Assembly (NCBI GenBank): GCA_002728755.1
Contig: PBVT01000101.1
Location: forward strand, 1 to 36,399
Length of the DNA: 36,399 nt
DNA from: Myxococcales bacterium
Lineage (GTDB): Bacteria > Myxococcota_A > UBA9042 > UBA3505
Direction of reading: 5' to 3'
In this document: positions 8,926 to 16,708 of the stretch, one piece after another
Layout: the number at the start of each line of letters is the position of its first letter
Position numbering within the stretch: position 1 is the stretch's first letter
The notes under the pieces: generated by a model
What the model was told of the DNA's origin: nothing
Databases searched by the model: none
The model's input: the letters and a program-made list of their open reading frames with translations, nothing else
Made by a program: the position numbers and the translations under genes

Positions 8926-8954
8926 TTTACGGTGAAATACTGTCTAACTAGTAT
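8926..8954 (+). promoter_or_regulatory. Weak promoter match with a dyad before the lipoprotein gene
   Basis: TTTACG (8926-8931) and TAGTAT (8949-8954) are 17 bp apart, each matching 4 of 6 consensus positions. A dyad ATACT-N8-AGTAT (8937-8954) overlaps the -10. The predicted start would be only a few bases before ATG 8963, leaving almost no leader, so the promoter reading is doubtful; the dyad could instead be an operator in the purL/lipoprotein divergent gap. Confidence 0.2.
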
Positions 8955-8962
8955 GTAGGTTC

Positions 8963-9835
8963 ATGCTTTTTCGGTTCCGATCGCTCCTGGTTTTTCTCTC
9001 GTCTGGATGCATAATTCTGGCCTGTGCGTCGAGTGATACCGCCATGGTTCCAGATGTTCAGGACATCGGAGATGTAGAGACGGCGCCAGAGGTGTCACCA
9101 CCGGATACTGCGAACCCGGATATTCCAGAACAAGAGACCGGACCGACCATTCCCGATGGGGTCGCTACGGATCAGGAGACCACAGCCTGTGTGCCAGACT
9201 GTGCAGGGAAAGAATGTGGAGACGATGGGTGTGGTCAGAGCTGTGGTGGCTGTGAAGAGCCCAGACTCTGTGTGGATGGAGAGTGTCAATGCGCGCATCC
9301 CAATCAGATAGGCGACGCGTGCGATGCCTGTGCTCCTGGCTATATAGGTGCCAACTGCGACGAAATGTGCACGATGACAGGCTTTGCGGTGGGGGAGGCC
9401 GAAGCCTGGCAGGATTCGGAGCTGAACGAAGCGAGATACCAGGCTTTCTCTGCGGCTAGTTTCCCCCGTGAGATGTTGGCGATGCATATCTATTCTGGAT
9501 CGCCCCGGTTCGGGCCGTCCGAGACCGGTGTCTATGAACTTACCGGATCGACGTTTGCGGATTGTGGGTTATGTCTGATGGCCGAGTCCGACTGCCATGA
9601 CTTTTTATGTCTCAACTGTGACAGTCACTTCTTTGCTGACGAGGGGCGAGTGCACATCACGTCCTTCTGGGGAGATGACGGCGTATTCTCAGCGACCTTC
9701 GAGGGGGTCGTATTCCGGGAGGTTTCGATCGATATGGAGACCCATGACTCCGCCGTCATTCCCGGTGGCATGACCTGGTGTATGGATGGATTTACCTTCA
9801 CCTGCACGAATGGGCTTTGTGCGGTCGAACCGTAG
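8963..9835 (+). CDS. Cys-rich secreted lipoprotein with CGxDGCG module, paralogue of the next gene
   Basis: A 290-residue predicted lipoprotein. The signal sequence ends in IILAC (Cys21). It is followed by an acidic Pro/Asp/Thr linker (about 25-73), one Cys-rich module (CVPDCAGKECGDDGCGQSCG), an EGF/laminin-like short segment (CQCAHPNQIGDACDACAPGY), and a C-terminal domain of about 150 residues. That domain (GFAVGEAEAW...FADCGLCLMAESDC...DEGRVHITSFWGDDG...GGMTWCMDGFTFTCTNGLC) is shared closely with the neighbouring 717-residue protein. It is not a family I recognise. Outer-membrane or surface location is inferred from the lipobox. ATG 8963 has only a weak AGG nearby. A terminator follows, so the paralogue downstream probably has its own transcript. 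Confidence 0.8.
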   Translation: MLFRFRSLLVFLSSGCIILACASSDTAMVPDVQDIGDVETAPEVSPPDTANPDIPEQETGPTIPDGVATDQETTACVPDCAGKECGDDGCGQSCGGCEEPRLCVDGECQCAHPNQIGDACDACAPGYIGANCDEMCTMTGFAVGEAEAWQDSELNEARYQAFSAASFPREMLAMHIYSGSPRFGPSETGVYELTGSTFADCGLCLMAESDCHDFLCLNCDSHFFADEGRVHITSFWGDDGVFSATFEGVVFREVSIDMETHDSAVIPGGMTWCMDGFTFTCTNGLCAVEP

Positions 9836-9878
9836 AAGAAGCCAACGAACGGTCGAATTCGCCTGTACCGATTGACAT

Positions 9879-9923
9879 TCGTGGCGGGGAGCCCCACGAT
9901 CGATGGGTCCGATCCTTTTCTTT
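9879..9923 (+). terminator. Candidate terminator between the two paralogous lipoprotein genes
   Basis: Two hairpins occur in tandem. The first is CGTGG/CCACG with a GC-rich inner part (9879-9898). The second is GATCG-N7-CGATC (9898-9914), followed directly by CTTTTCTTT (9915-9923). The second fits a Rho-independent terminator with a modest 5-bp stem. Confidence 0.45.
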
Positions 9924-9944
9924 ACGCGTCGTCGGAGAGTGTAG

Positions 9945-12098
9945 ATGAAGATCCTTCGTATAGGCTTCCTGGCTGGAATTCTGCTTTGTTGGGGCTGTGG
10001 TGGTAGTGATTCCGGTCAAGGAGGAGAGGTCGTTTCCGACGCGTCGAGCGATGGGACGTCGGACAGTAGCGTGAGCGACGGTGGGGTCGATGTTCAAACG
10101 GACGGTTCTCCGGAGCTTCCCACCGTAGATGCGGCGAACGATACCGCGACGGGTTCGGACGCAACGACCGGATCTGACACGGGGCAGGGGGCCGATGCGG
10201 CCACCGATGGAACGGCGGGGGAACCCGATGATGTGGTTCCTGGGGATAGCTCCGCGACGGATGTGGCCTCGACCGATAGTGGAGGGGATGCCGGCAGCTG
10301 TACCCCGGATTGCAGTGGGAAGATGTGTGGTCCGAATGGATGCGGAGGAAGCTGTGGGTTCTGTGTGACGGGAAGTAGCTGCTCGGACTTTGGTCAATGT
10401 ATTCCGGACACGGTCTGTCTACCCAACTGTAGTCTGGTCTTATGTGGTCCCGATGGTTGTGGCGGTAGCTGTGGCGATTGTTCTGTCGCACAGCAATGCG
10501 AAGATGGTTTCTGCCGCTGCCAACAGCCGAATTTCGTGGGGGTAGCATGCGACGAATGCGCGCCAGGAACATCGGGGCCAGATTGTACCACGGAGATTAC
10601 CGACGCTTGCCCTCTCGATGGCTTTACCCCGCTAAAAGAAGAGGCCGTGTTCAACCCACCCTTTATGACCTACTTCGCCCATAGTGCGCTTGAATTACCG
10701 CGCGATGAGATCTTGTTGGAGATTCTTCCCGGTGCTCCGTTCTTCGGTCCCGTGCAGCCTGGGACCTATAATCTGGCTGGGACGAATTATGCAGACTGTG
10801 GTTTGTGTCTACAGGCGGCGCAGAACTGTACGGTCCAGTGTGAGACCGACTTCTACGCGGATGAAGGACTTGTCCATCTGACCTCCCTATGGGCGGACAC
10901 CGGCACCTTCGCCGGATCCTTTGAGGGAGTCGTGTTTCGCGAAGTGACCATCGATGCGACTACGCTGGTTTCAACCCCGGTGCCCGGAGGAAAAACCTGG
11001 TGCATGGATGGCTATAGCTTCTTCTGTATCAATGGGGATTGTAATGTGACGCCAGGTTGCCAGCCCTATTGTGGATCGAAGACCTGCGGTAGCGATGGCT
11101 GTGGTGGGTCCTGCGGCGCCTGTATCGAAGGTTCCGCCTGCAACGAGAATACGGGCTCCTGTGCACCGATGCCCATGAATGGGTCGCTGATTGTAAGTTA
11201 TAACTTTGCTCAGCCACAGAGCTCGTTCCAGGACTGTCATGCGACCTATTCCTTGAGCCCCGAAGGAGTCCCGCTCGGTGGATGCGACGAATGTTCCTTC
11301 GTCTGGCGGGTCAAAATGACAGAGCTACAAGAGACCTGCGGGAACTGGTTCCAGGGACCAGCGGGCACCTATACCAGCCTGGGGGTAAACACCACCGACG
11401 ACTCCTTGTGGATCAACTATGAGGATGGGACCGGCTGGGGGAAATTCTCTGGCGAAGGGCTCGTGAATAACACGGCGTATGGTGGGCAGCTTGTATTGGA
11501 TGGGATCTTTATCGATATGAACGGTAACCAGGAGTACGACGACTTCGAAGATGTCGTGTACGGAGAGATCTTCCTGCTCTCGTGGATGGGATTGTCCACC
11601 GTTTGTGGGAATGGAGTCTGCGAGTTGGCGGAGAGCCATACAGCGTGTCCTGCCGATTGTGGGGCCACGGACGTTGTCACACCGTTCCTGGGCGGAACGT
11701 TGATAGACAGTTTCGTATTTGATGAGCCGGAGCCAGGCTTTGTCGATTGTGAGGTGACCTATAATCTGAGCCCGATCAGTGTAGGGCCCGACGATTGCGA
11801 GAGCTGTCATTACACCTGGACCATCGCTGTCCAGAAGTTGTTGGATGGCTGTGGTAGCTGGTTACAAGATGTAGATGGCACCCAGTTTGATGTGGGCCTT
11901 AATCTGTTAAATGGGGACCTCTGGCTTCGTCAGGGCACAGGGACATGGAATCAATGGCCGGGCTCCGGGACGATGATAGACGACGCGTTTCTGGGGCAGA
12001 ACTACGGGATGTCCATCTCGGTGGATAAGAACGGCGACGGTGTATATACGCCCAATGAGAATGTGGAGCAGAGCCAGTCCTTCCTTTTGCATTGGTGA
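9945..12098 (+). CDS. Large modular Cys-rich lipoprotein (717 aa)
   Basis: A predicted lipoprotein with a lipobox-like end LCWGC (Cys18) and a long acidic Ser/Asp/Thr/Gly linker (about 20-122). Next come two Cys-rich modules (CTPDCSGKMCGPNGCGGSCG and CLPNCSLVLCGPDGCGGSCG), an EGF-like segment, and the domain shared with the previous gene (CPLDGFTPLKEEAVF ... GGKTWCMDGYSFFCINGDC). A third Cys-rich module (CQPYCGSKTCGSDGCGGSCG) follows. The C-terminus holds two diverged copies of a further domain of about 130 residues: GSLIVSYNFAQPQSSFQDC...FLLSW and GTLIDSFVFDEPEPGFVDC...FLLHW, each with an Asp-rich DxNGxxxYxxxE loop resembling a calcium site. No known enzyme motif is seen; an adhesive or structural surface role is a guess. 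The start is ATG with GGAGAG 6 nt upstream. It ends 5 nt before the convergent PrsW gene. Confidence 0.85.
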   Translation: MKILRIGFLAGILLCWGCGGSDSGQGGEVVSDASSDGTSDSSVSDGGVDVQTDGSPELPTVDAANDTATGSDATTGSDTGQGADAATDGTAGEPDDVVPGDSSATDVASTDSGGDAGSCTPDCSGKMCGPNGCGGSCGFCVTGSSCSDFGQCIPDTVCLPNCSLVLCGPDGCGGSCGDCSVAQQCEDGFCRCQQPNFVGVACDECAPGTSGPDCTTEITDACPLDGFTPLKEEAVFNPPFMTYFAHSALELPRDEILLEILPGAPFFGPVQPGTYNLAGTNYADCGLCLQAAQNCTVQCETDFYADEGLVHLTSLWADTGTFAGSFEGVVFREVTIDATTLVSTPVPGGKTWCMDGYSFFCINGDCNVTPGCQPYCGSKTCGSDGCGGSCGACIEGSACNENTGSCAPMPMNGSLIVSYNFAQPQSSFQDCHATYSLSPEGVPLGGCDECSFVWRVKMTELQETCGNWFQGPAGTYTSLGVNTTDDSLWINYEDGTGWGKFSGEGLVNNTAYGGQLVLDGIFIDMNGNQEYDDFEDVVYGEIFLLSWMGLSTVCGNGVCELAESHTACPADCGATDVVTPFLGGTLIDSFVFDEPEPGFVDCEVTYNLSPISVGPDDCESCHYTWTIAVQKLLDGCGSWLQDVDGTQFDVGLNLLNGDLWLRQGTGTWNQWPGSGTMIDDAFLGQNYGMSISVDKNGDGVYTPNENVEQSQSFLLHW

Positions 12099-12103
12099 TT
12101 GTC

Positions 12104-12835
12104 TCAGGAGGAGGCCTTGCCCATTCGGTTTCGGATCTGCTGCATGAATTGTTCGTAGAACCGAAGCCCAAGCCATGTGATCAGGATACAGATGCACAGC
12201 ACCAGTGGGACCAATAGCCCGGGTAGGTTGGGATCATATACCACCCAGTTGTAGAGACCGTGCAAGGTGCTCACGAGCACCAGGGTCAGGATAATGTTTC
12301 CGAACCGGCGCATCGGTCGTAGATAGGAGGCATGGGCCAGACCGATACCCATGACGAATCCCAATAGGAGATGGACGATGGGTCGGGTCAAGAGCTCGGG
12401 TCCAGTCAGGACTCCAAAGCGCACGCCCAGGGAGTAGTTTTCATACATCGCAAACCCAAGGCCAACAAAGCCAGTGGCCCAGATCGTAGCTACGGTACCC
12501 TTGCCCTGTGGACGACTCCAGACCACCCCGGCGGCGACCGCAGCGAGGAGTTTGCATACTTCTTCGATGGGGGCGACGATTCCAAATATGTACACCATCG
12601 TCGTTCCTGTCGGCATTTGATCCAAGCGATTCAGCTCGGTCATGGAGGCTGCGTTGGTTAGAACTCCAAAGCTGATTTCTGCTCCGAGAGCAGCCAATCC
12701 TCCGAAAAGGACGGAACGCGTTTCGATCGTGCGGAGGTCGCCACTTCGTTTGCGGATCCGCTGTTGGATGTAGAGAAGAATCAGCAAGACGGGGGTTAAC
12801 GAGAGGACAAAGGCGCTCCAATTCTGGATTGTCAT
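12104..12835 (-). CDS. PrsW-family intramembrane protease
   Basis: A 243-residue polytopic membrane protein with about seven hydrophobic segments. The family's catalytic motifs are present in order: EE pair in APIEEVCKLLA (Glu91-Glu92), GFAMYENY (Glu132-Asn133), His155 in RPIVHLLLG and His192 in LHGLYNW. Known PrsW proteins cut membrane-bound regulators such as anti-sigma factors inside the membrane. ATG 12835 is chosen because it overlaps the stop of the upstream gene (ATGA). The longer open frame to 13177 lies wholly inside that gene and has no hydrophobic or conserved content. Coupling to the upstream membrane protein suggests a shared task; the substrate is unknown. Confidence 0.85.
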   Translation of the reverse strand: MTIQNWSAFVLSLTPVLLILLYIQQRIRKRSGDLRTIETRSVLFGGLAALGAEISFGVLTNAASMTELNRLDQMPTGTTMVYIFGIVAPIEEVCKLLAAVAAGVVWSRPQGKGTVATIWATGFVGLGFAMYENYSLGVRFGVLTGPELLTRPIVHLLLGFVMGIGLAHASYLRPMRRFGNIILTLVLVSTLHGLYNWVVYDPNLPGLLVPLVLCICILITWLGLRFYEQFMQQIRNRMGKASS

Positions 12836-14178
12836 TCGGCACCTCCCGGGGGCATGGGCCGAACGGCCACAAGTCGAATTCCATTGGGAAAACGTTCCGT
12901 CCAGAGGAATCCGAGACCCAAGCCGAGCATGAGGCAGAGTAGGCCAAAGCCGATCAATTTCATGCGATAGAAGGAGGGACGATGGGGGGAGACTCGAAGA
13001 ATGGGTACATCGAACGCCGTATTGTGTGGGGTCTGATCGACGTTCGATAATCGCCTGCAGTGGGTGAATAGGTTGTCTTGATCTGTATGGTTCGTTTTGA
13101 GATAGCCGAATGTGGACATGCGAAAGGGGTGTTCGAATCCCAACTCGTGATGTCGAATGGAGCGACGGATGGTCCATGAGAGAAAGCTGACCGTGGCCGG
13201 ATCGTCGAACGCGATGTAGGACAGGACCGGGTGTTTGGGCGATACCGATACCGGAACCAGGAGCTCTACATCGTCACCTGTTGAACCAATTATAGGGTTC
13301 TCGGTGTCGCTACATAAGAGGGCGTCGTCCAATTTCACCATGCCAGCATGCCGGACGAAGCCGTGCTGCGACGTGTTCAGCACGCCGCTATAATCGCCGG
13401 CCTTTGCGAGAGGCCAATCCGAGGCGACGTCCATGACCAGGAAGATCCCCAGGCCCAGTACGCCGGCGATCATTAGACCACGCCGTAGAGCAAGCCGTAT
13501 CTGGACTCGTCGGTCTCTGGGATCGGGTGGCAGCTGGGCCAGATGTCGGTTGCCCCGGAGCAGATAGATTCCAAAGAGTAGGAGCCAGAGAATACCCCAG
13601 AACAAAGCCATAGCGCGTACAAGCTCCAACCATTCCTGACCGACCCAGGTGTGTGGGCCGATCTTGAGGTCGGCCAGCTCGCCCACCATGATGCCGTCTT
13701 CTGACAGCTCGGAGTCTATGCTTACACCCTCGAAGGTCGGACACCATAGGACCTGCCGCGCGATGGAGCGGGCAGTTTCATGATCGTGTACTGGTAGAGA
13801 TCGTAGACTCATTCGCATGATGGGATCACGTGGAGGGAGGGCCCCTTTCAACCGCCTCTTGGTGAGTCGGTCCATCAGCTCCATAGGAAGCTCGGCGAAG
13901 GCTACGATCTTTCCTTTCCGTTTGATGGGAACGAAGGCCAACGCCCGATCATTGATGGCGACATTGGATGATAGCCAGGCCGGAGGGCAAAGCCGGGCGG
14001 CCCCGAGCTCCATCGCACCTCGCATGGTCTGAAACTGCCCGGAAGCGACGGTCTCTTCGGTCACCTCTGCCGCGGATTGAATCAACGACCGCCCGATCAA
14101 ATCGCTCAGCCGTGGACCATGCACGAGGACCACAACGATAAGCGTGATAGAGAGTGTACGTAAGAGAATTCGGAGCAC
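12832..14178 (-). CDS. Four-pass membrane protein of unknown function, coupled to PrsW
   Basis: A 448-residue protein with hydrophobic helices at about 3-20, 189-207, 233-251 and 407-426. Two soluble regions, 25-185 and 255-405, would lie on the same side of the membrane; topology is inferred only. The second contains DDALLCSDTENPIIG and VELLVPVSVSPKHPVLSYIAF. No domain is recognised. A similar plan of short helices flanking two soluble domains occurs in the TMEM43-like group; that comparison is weak. GTG 14178 is the start, with AGGG 8 nt upstream. The gene overlaps the PrsW gene by 4 nt, so the two proteins are made together; this one could be the protease's partner or its substrate. Confidence 0.75.
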   Translation of the reverse strand: MLRILLRTLSITLIVVVLVHGPRLSDLIGRSLIQSAAEVTEETVASGQFQTMRGAMELGAARLCPPAWLSSNVAINDRALAFVPIKRKGKIVAFAELPMELMDRLTKRRLKGALPPRDPIMRMSLRSLPVHDHETARSIARQVLWCPTFEGVSIDSELSEDGIMVGELADLKIGPHTWVGQEWLELVRAMALFWGILWLLLFGIYLLRGNRHLAQLPPDPRDRRVQIRLALRRGLMIAGVLGLGIFLVMDVASDWPLAKAGDYSGVLNTSQHGFVRHAGMVKLDDALLCSDTENPIIGSTGDDVELLVPVSVSPKHPVLSYIAFDDPATVSFLSWTIRRSIRHHELGFEHPFRMSTFGYLKTNHTDQDNLFTHCRRLSNVDQTPHNTAFDVPILRVSPHRPSFYRMKLIGFGLLCLMLGLGLGFLWTERFPNGIRLVAVRPMPPGGAE

Positions 14179-14354
14179 GGTGATGCCCTAAGAGGAACGT
14201 GAGGTTTTATTTTAGCGGAACCGGTTGTAAATTCCCTGATCGTCGGAACGAATCAGAGTGCAGATATGCCCGAATGGACAGGCGACACGAGCAATACAGA
14301 TCGATGCCTGTCTATGCGTTTCAATGAAAAAACAGTCGTAACTCTCGCTCGCTT

Positions 14355-14576
14355 CTAGCTATCGGAAACGGGTCCCAGAAGCCTGCGCCCATCGGGGTCG
14401 TAGGCCCGGTAGATTGTACTCGTTCCCTTCTCTATCGATGGGTCCATGAACTCGGTTCGGGTTCGAGTCAGCGCTTCATTAAAGGCTTCGGCCGCGGTCG
14501 TGAATTCTGCTTCGACCCAATCTTCTCCACTCATGCGGTCTATGCCCATCACACGATAGGTGTTGTACTTTTTCAT
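14355..14576 (-). CDS. Small hypothetical protein (73 aa)
   Basis: It begins MKKYNTYRVMGIDRMSGEDWVEAEF and contains TTAAEAFNEALTRTRTEFMDP, so it looks like a compact beta-beta-alpha protein that is cytoplasmic and without Cys. The ATG at 14576 has an unusually strong Shine-Dalgarno, GGAGGGG, 4 nt upstream; the open frame further upstream has neither. An extended -10 promoter match lies at 14645-14653. The family is not recognised. Nothing in the neighbourhood (mutM divergent upstream) points to a function. The quality of the initiation region makes it a likely real gene. Confidence 0.6.
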   Translation of the reverse strand: MKKYNTYRVMGIDRMSGEDWVEAEFTTAAEAFNEALTRTRTEFMDPSIEKGTSTIYRAYDPDGRRLLGPVSDS

Positions 14577-14644
14577 TATCCCCTCCAAGGGCTCAGTTCG
14601 TCTCGGACGTACGGGGCTCGGCATCTATGCCACTTCGAACATCG

Positions 14645-14653
14645 ATTGTACCA
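14645..14653 (-). promoter_or_regulatory. Extended -10 promoter for the 73-aa gene
   Basis: The minus strand reads TGGTACAAT, an extended -10 (TGnTATAAT with one mismatch). The predicted start is near 14638, giving a leader of about 60 nt. No good -35 is visible, as is common for extended -10 promoters. Confidence 0.35.
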
Positions 14654-14786
14654 CGTTCTCTCTGTCGACGGTACGACCAAAAGCAGCCCTTTGGAGTGCT
14701 GTTTAGTAGTGCGAACAGGTGACGAATCGGATCCATATCTGCTAGTGCTGAATCGATGGTGGATTTGCACCGATAGGAGTGGAAAA

Positions 14787-15602
14787 ATGCCCGAACTTCC
14801 GGAGGTCGAAACCGTACGCCGCGAGCTGGAGCCATGGCTTGTGGGGCGCCAAATTCTGACGGCCCGCCGGGTCGACGCGCCTCCGGGTCCCAAGTATGCC
14901 AACCTGGAGAAGGCCGCGGGGCAAACCGTTCTCTCTGTGGACCGCCGAGGAAAGTTTCTGGTTCTCCCCCTGGATAGTGGGGATGAGCTGGTGATTCATC
15001 TGGGGATGACCGGAATCATCAGCCCGAACAAACCCGTGAATCATATTCGGGTGCGCCTGGAACTCGATGGTGAAGGAGACACGCAGCTCTATTTTCGGGA
15101 TGTACGACGCTTTGGGCGATTTCTGGTCGCTCCCAACGGCGACCATAGCTCCCTGCCCACCTTATTTCATATGGGACCCGAACCCCTGAGCGATGACTTT
15201 ACCGTACGCGCTCTGGCGGTCGGCTTAGATTCCGGGACAGCCATCAAGACTCGTCTACATAGTCAACGCCCGGTGGCCGGCCTGGGAAATATCTATATCG
15301 ACGAAGCTCTGTGGGTGACGAGAATCCATCCCCTCACCGTGTCGCGTCGGATCTCCATGAAAAAGGTGCGAGCACTACGCGACGCCATCCAGGATATATT
15401 GGCCAAATCCATTGACGCGCAGGGAACGACCCTTATGGATTATCGTACGGTGAATGGGCGGCCTGGTTCCTATATCGGCGAGCTCAACGCCTATGGCCGC
15501 GCCGGTCAGCCGTGTCGCCGTTGTAAGACCGTTTTACAGCGAATCGTCGTGGGACAACGGAGCACCCATTTCTGTCCCCGATGTCAGAAACGTCTGACGT
15601 AG
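14787..15602 (+). CDS. mutM: Formamidopyrimidine-DNA glycosylase
   Basis: A 271-residue Fpg/Nei protein. The mature N-terminus PELPEVETVRREL carries the catalytic Pro and Glu. RRGKFLVL supplies the beta-hairpin Lys, and GDELVIHLGMTG, FRDVRRFGRF and GLGNIYIDEALW follow as in MutM. The C-terminal zinc finger has four Cys (CRRCKT...FCPRCQ) with the conserved Gln-Arg turn VVGQRST. It removes oxidised purines such as 8-oxoguanine and nicks the strand. ATG 14787 is chosen because it begins with the required PELPE and has AGGAG 6 nt upstream; the frame is open further to 14646. It is convergent with hemB, with 4 nt between the stops. Confidence 0.95.
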   Translation: MPELPEVETVRRELEPWLVGRQILTARRVDAPPGPKYANLEKAAGQTVLSVDRRGKFLVLPLDSGDELVIHLGMTGIISPNKPVNHIRVRLELDGEGDTQLYFRDVRRFGRFLVAPNGDHSSLPTLFHMGPEPLSDDFTVRALAVGLDSGTAIKTRLHSQRPVAGLGNIYIDEALWVTRIHPLTVSRRISMKKVRALRDAIQDILAKSIDAQGTTLMDYRTVNGRPGSYIGELNAYGRAGQPCRRCKTVLQRIVVGQRSTHFCPRCQKRLT

Positions 15603-15606
15603 GGTT

Positions 15607-16584
15607 TCAATCCTCATTGAGCCAGGCGGCGACGCGTGGGGCAAAATAGGTGAGGATAATGTCTGCGCCTGCTCGTCGGATGGCGATCAGGCTCTCTAGA
15701 ATGGCGCTTTCCTCTAGCCAGCCATTATCGACGGCACCCTGTAACATGGCGTATTCACCACTCACCTGGTAGGCCGCCACGGGGAGAGTGGTCGCCTGTC
15801 GGACCCGGTGGATCACATCCAGATAGGGGCCCGCCGGTTTGACCATCACGATGTCGGCCCCTTCGGCTTCGTCCAGGGCGAGCTCGCGGAGAGCTTCACG
15901 TCCGTTGGCCGGATCCATTTGATAGGTCTTTTTATCACCAAATTTAGGGGCCGAATCGAGAGCATCTCGGAAGGGTCCGTAGAACTTCGAAGCGTATTTG
16001 GCGGTGTAGGCCAGAATCGAGACCTCGGTAAACCCTTCGTTGTCGAGAGCGGTTCGGATGGCGCCGATGCGACCGTCCATCATATCACTGGGAGATATAA
16101 TATCGGCTCCCGCCCGCGCCTGGGCCAGAGCCTGGCCACAGAGCACTTCGACGGTTTCGTCGTTTAATATGCGGCCATCGCTGGCGACGATCCCATCGTG
16201 CCCATCGCTCGAATAGGGATCGAGAGCAACATCGGTGACCACCAGCAGATCGGGCCATTGTTTCTTCAGAGTGCGGATTGTCTCGGGGACAAGACCGTCC
16301 GGGTTCTTGGCTTCTTTCCCGTCGGAGCTCTTGAGGTGTTCTGCTATGGCGGGAAAGAGAACCACCGAGCGGATTCCTTGATCGTAGGCTTTAGCGACGT
16401 CTTCGAGGAGAGCGTCCCGGCCCAGTCGATCACAACCAGGCATGGACGGAATCGGCTGGCGACCGTCTCCATCAAAGATGAACACGGGGTAGATTAAATG
16501 GCTCGGATGGAGCCACGTCTCCCGGTGGAAATCGCGAATAGGCGCGCTCTTTCGGTTTCTACGTGGCCGACTTGGTAATTTCAT
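15607..16584 (-). CDS. hemB: Porphobilinogen synthase (delta-aminolevulinic acid dehydratase)
   Basis: A 325-residue HemB that condenses two 5-aminolevulinate molecules to porphobilinogen. The Schiff-base lysines are in AKYASKFYGPFRDA and MVKPAGPYLD. The metal region reads DVALDPYSSDGHDGI, with Asp/Ala in place of the three Cys of zinc enzymes (DVCLCxYTxHGHCG), so this is the magnesium-type, zinc-independent class. PSDMMDGRIGAIR is the substrate loop. The start is ATG with AGGA about 9 nt upstream. It stands alone, with no other heme gene in the window. Confidence 0.96.
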   Translation of the reverse strand: MKLPSRPRRNRKSAPIRDFHRETWLHPSHLIYPVFIFDGDGRQPIPSMPGCDRLGRDALLEDVAKAYDQGIRSVVLFPAIAEHLKSSDGKEAKNPDGLVPETIRTLKKQWPDLLVVTDVALDPYSSDGHDGIVASDGRILNDETVEVLCGQALAQARAGADIISPSDMMDGRIGAIRTALDNEGFTEVSILAYTAKYASKFYGPFRDALDSAPKFGDKKTYQMDPANGREALRELALDEAEGADIVMVKPAGPYLDVIHRVRQATTLPVAAYQVSGEYAMLQGAVDNGWLEESAILESLIAIRRAGADIILTYFAPRVAAWLNED

Positions 16585-16708
16585 AGGGGGAATCCTCAGG
16601 GTCGTCGGTACGGCCTCTTATCGGTCATGCCGCTCTGACATATACCGCTATCCATAGCGCAAATTCGGGCGTGAATCCACCCCCGGTGTGCTCCAGCGGT
16701 TCTGCGAA

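Noticed and set aside
12836..13177. N-terminal extension of the PrsW gene
   Set aside because: Wholly inside the upstream membrane-protein gene, polar and without PrsW features; ATG 12835 has the ATGA overlap.
16646..16659. Inverted repeat CGCTA-TCCA-TAGCG upstream of hemB
   Set aside because: Only 5 bp arms, no clear promoter or terminator context; could occur by chance.
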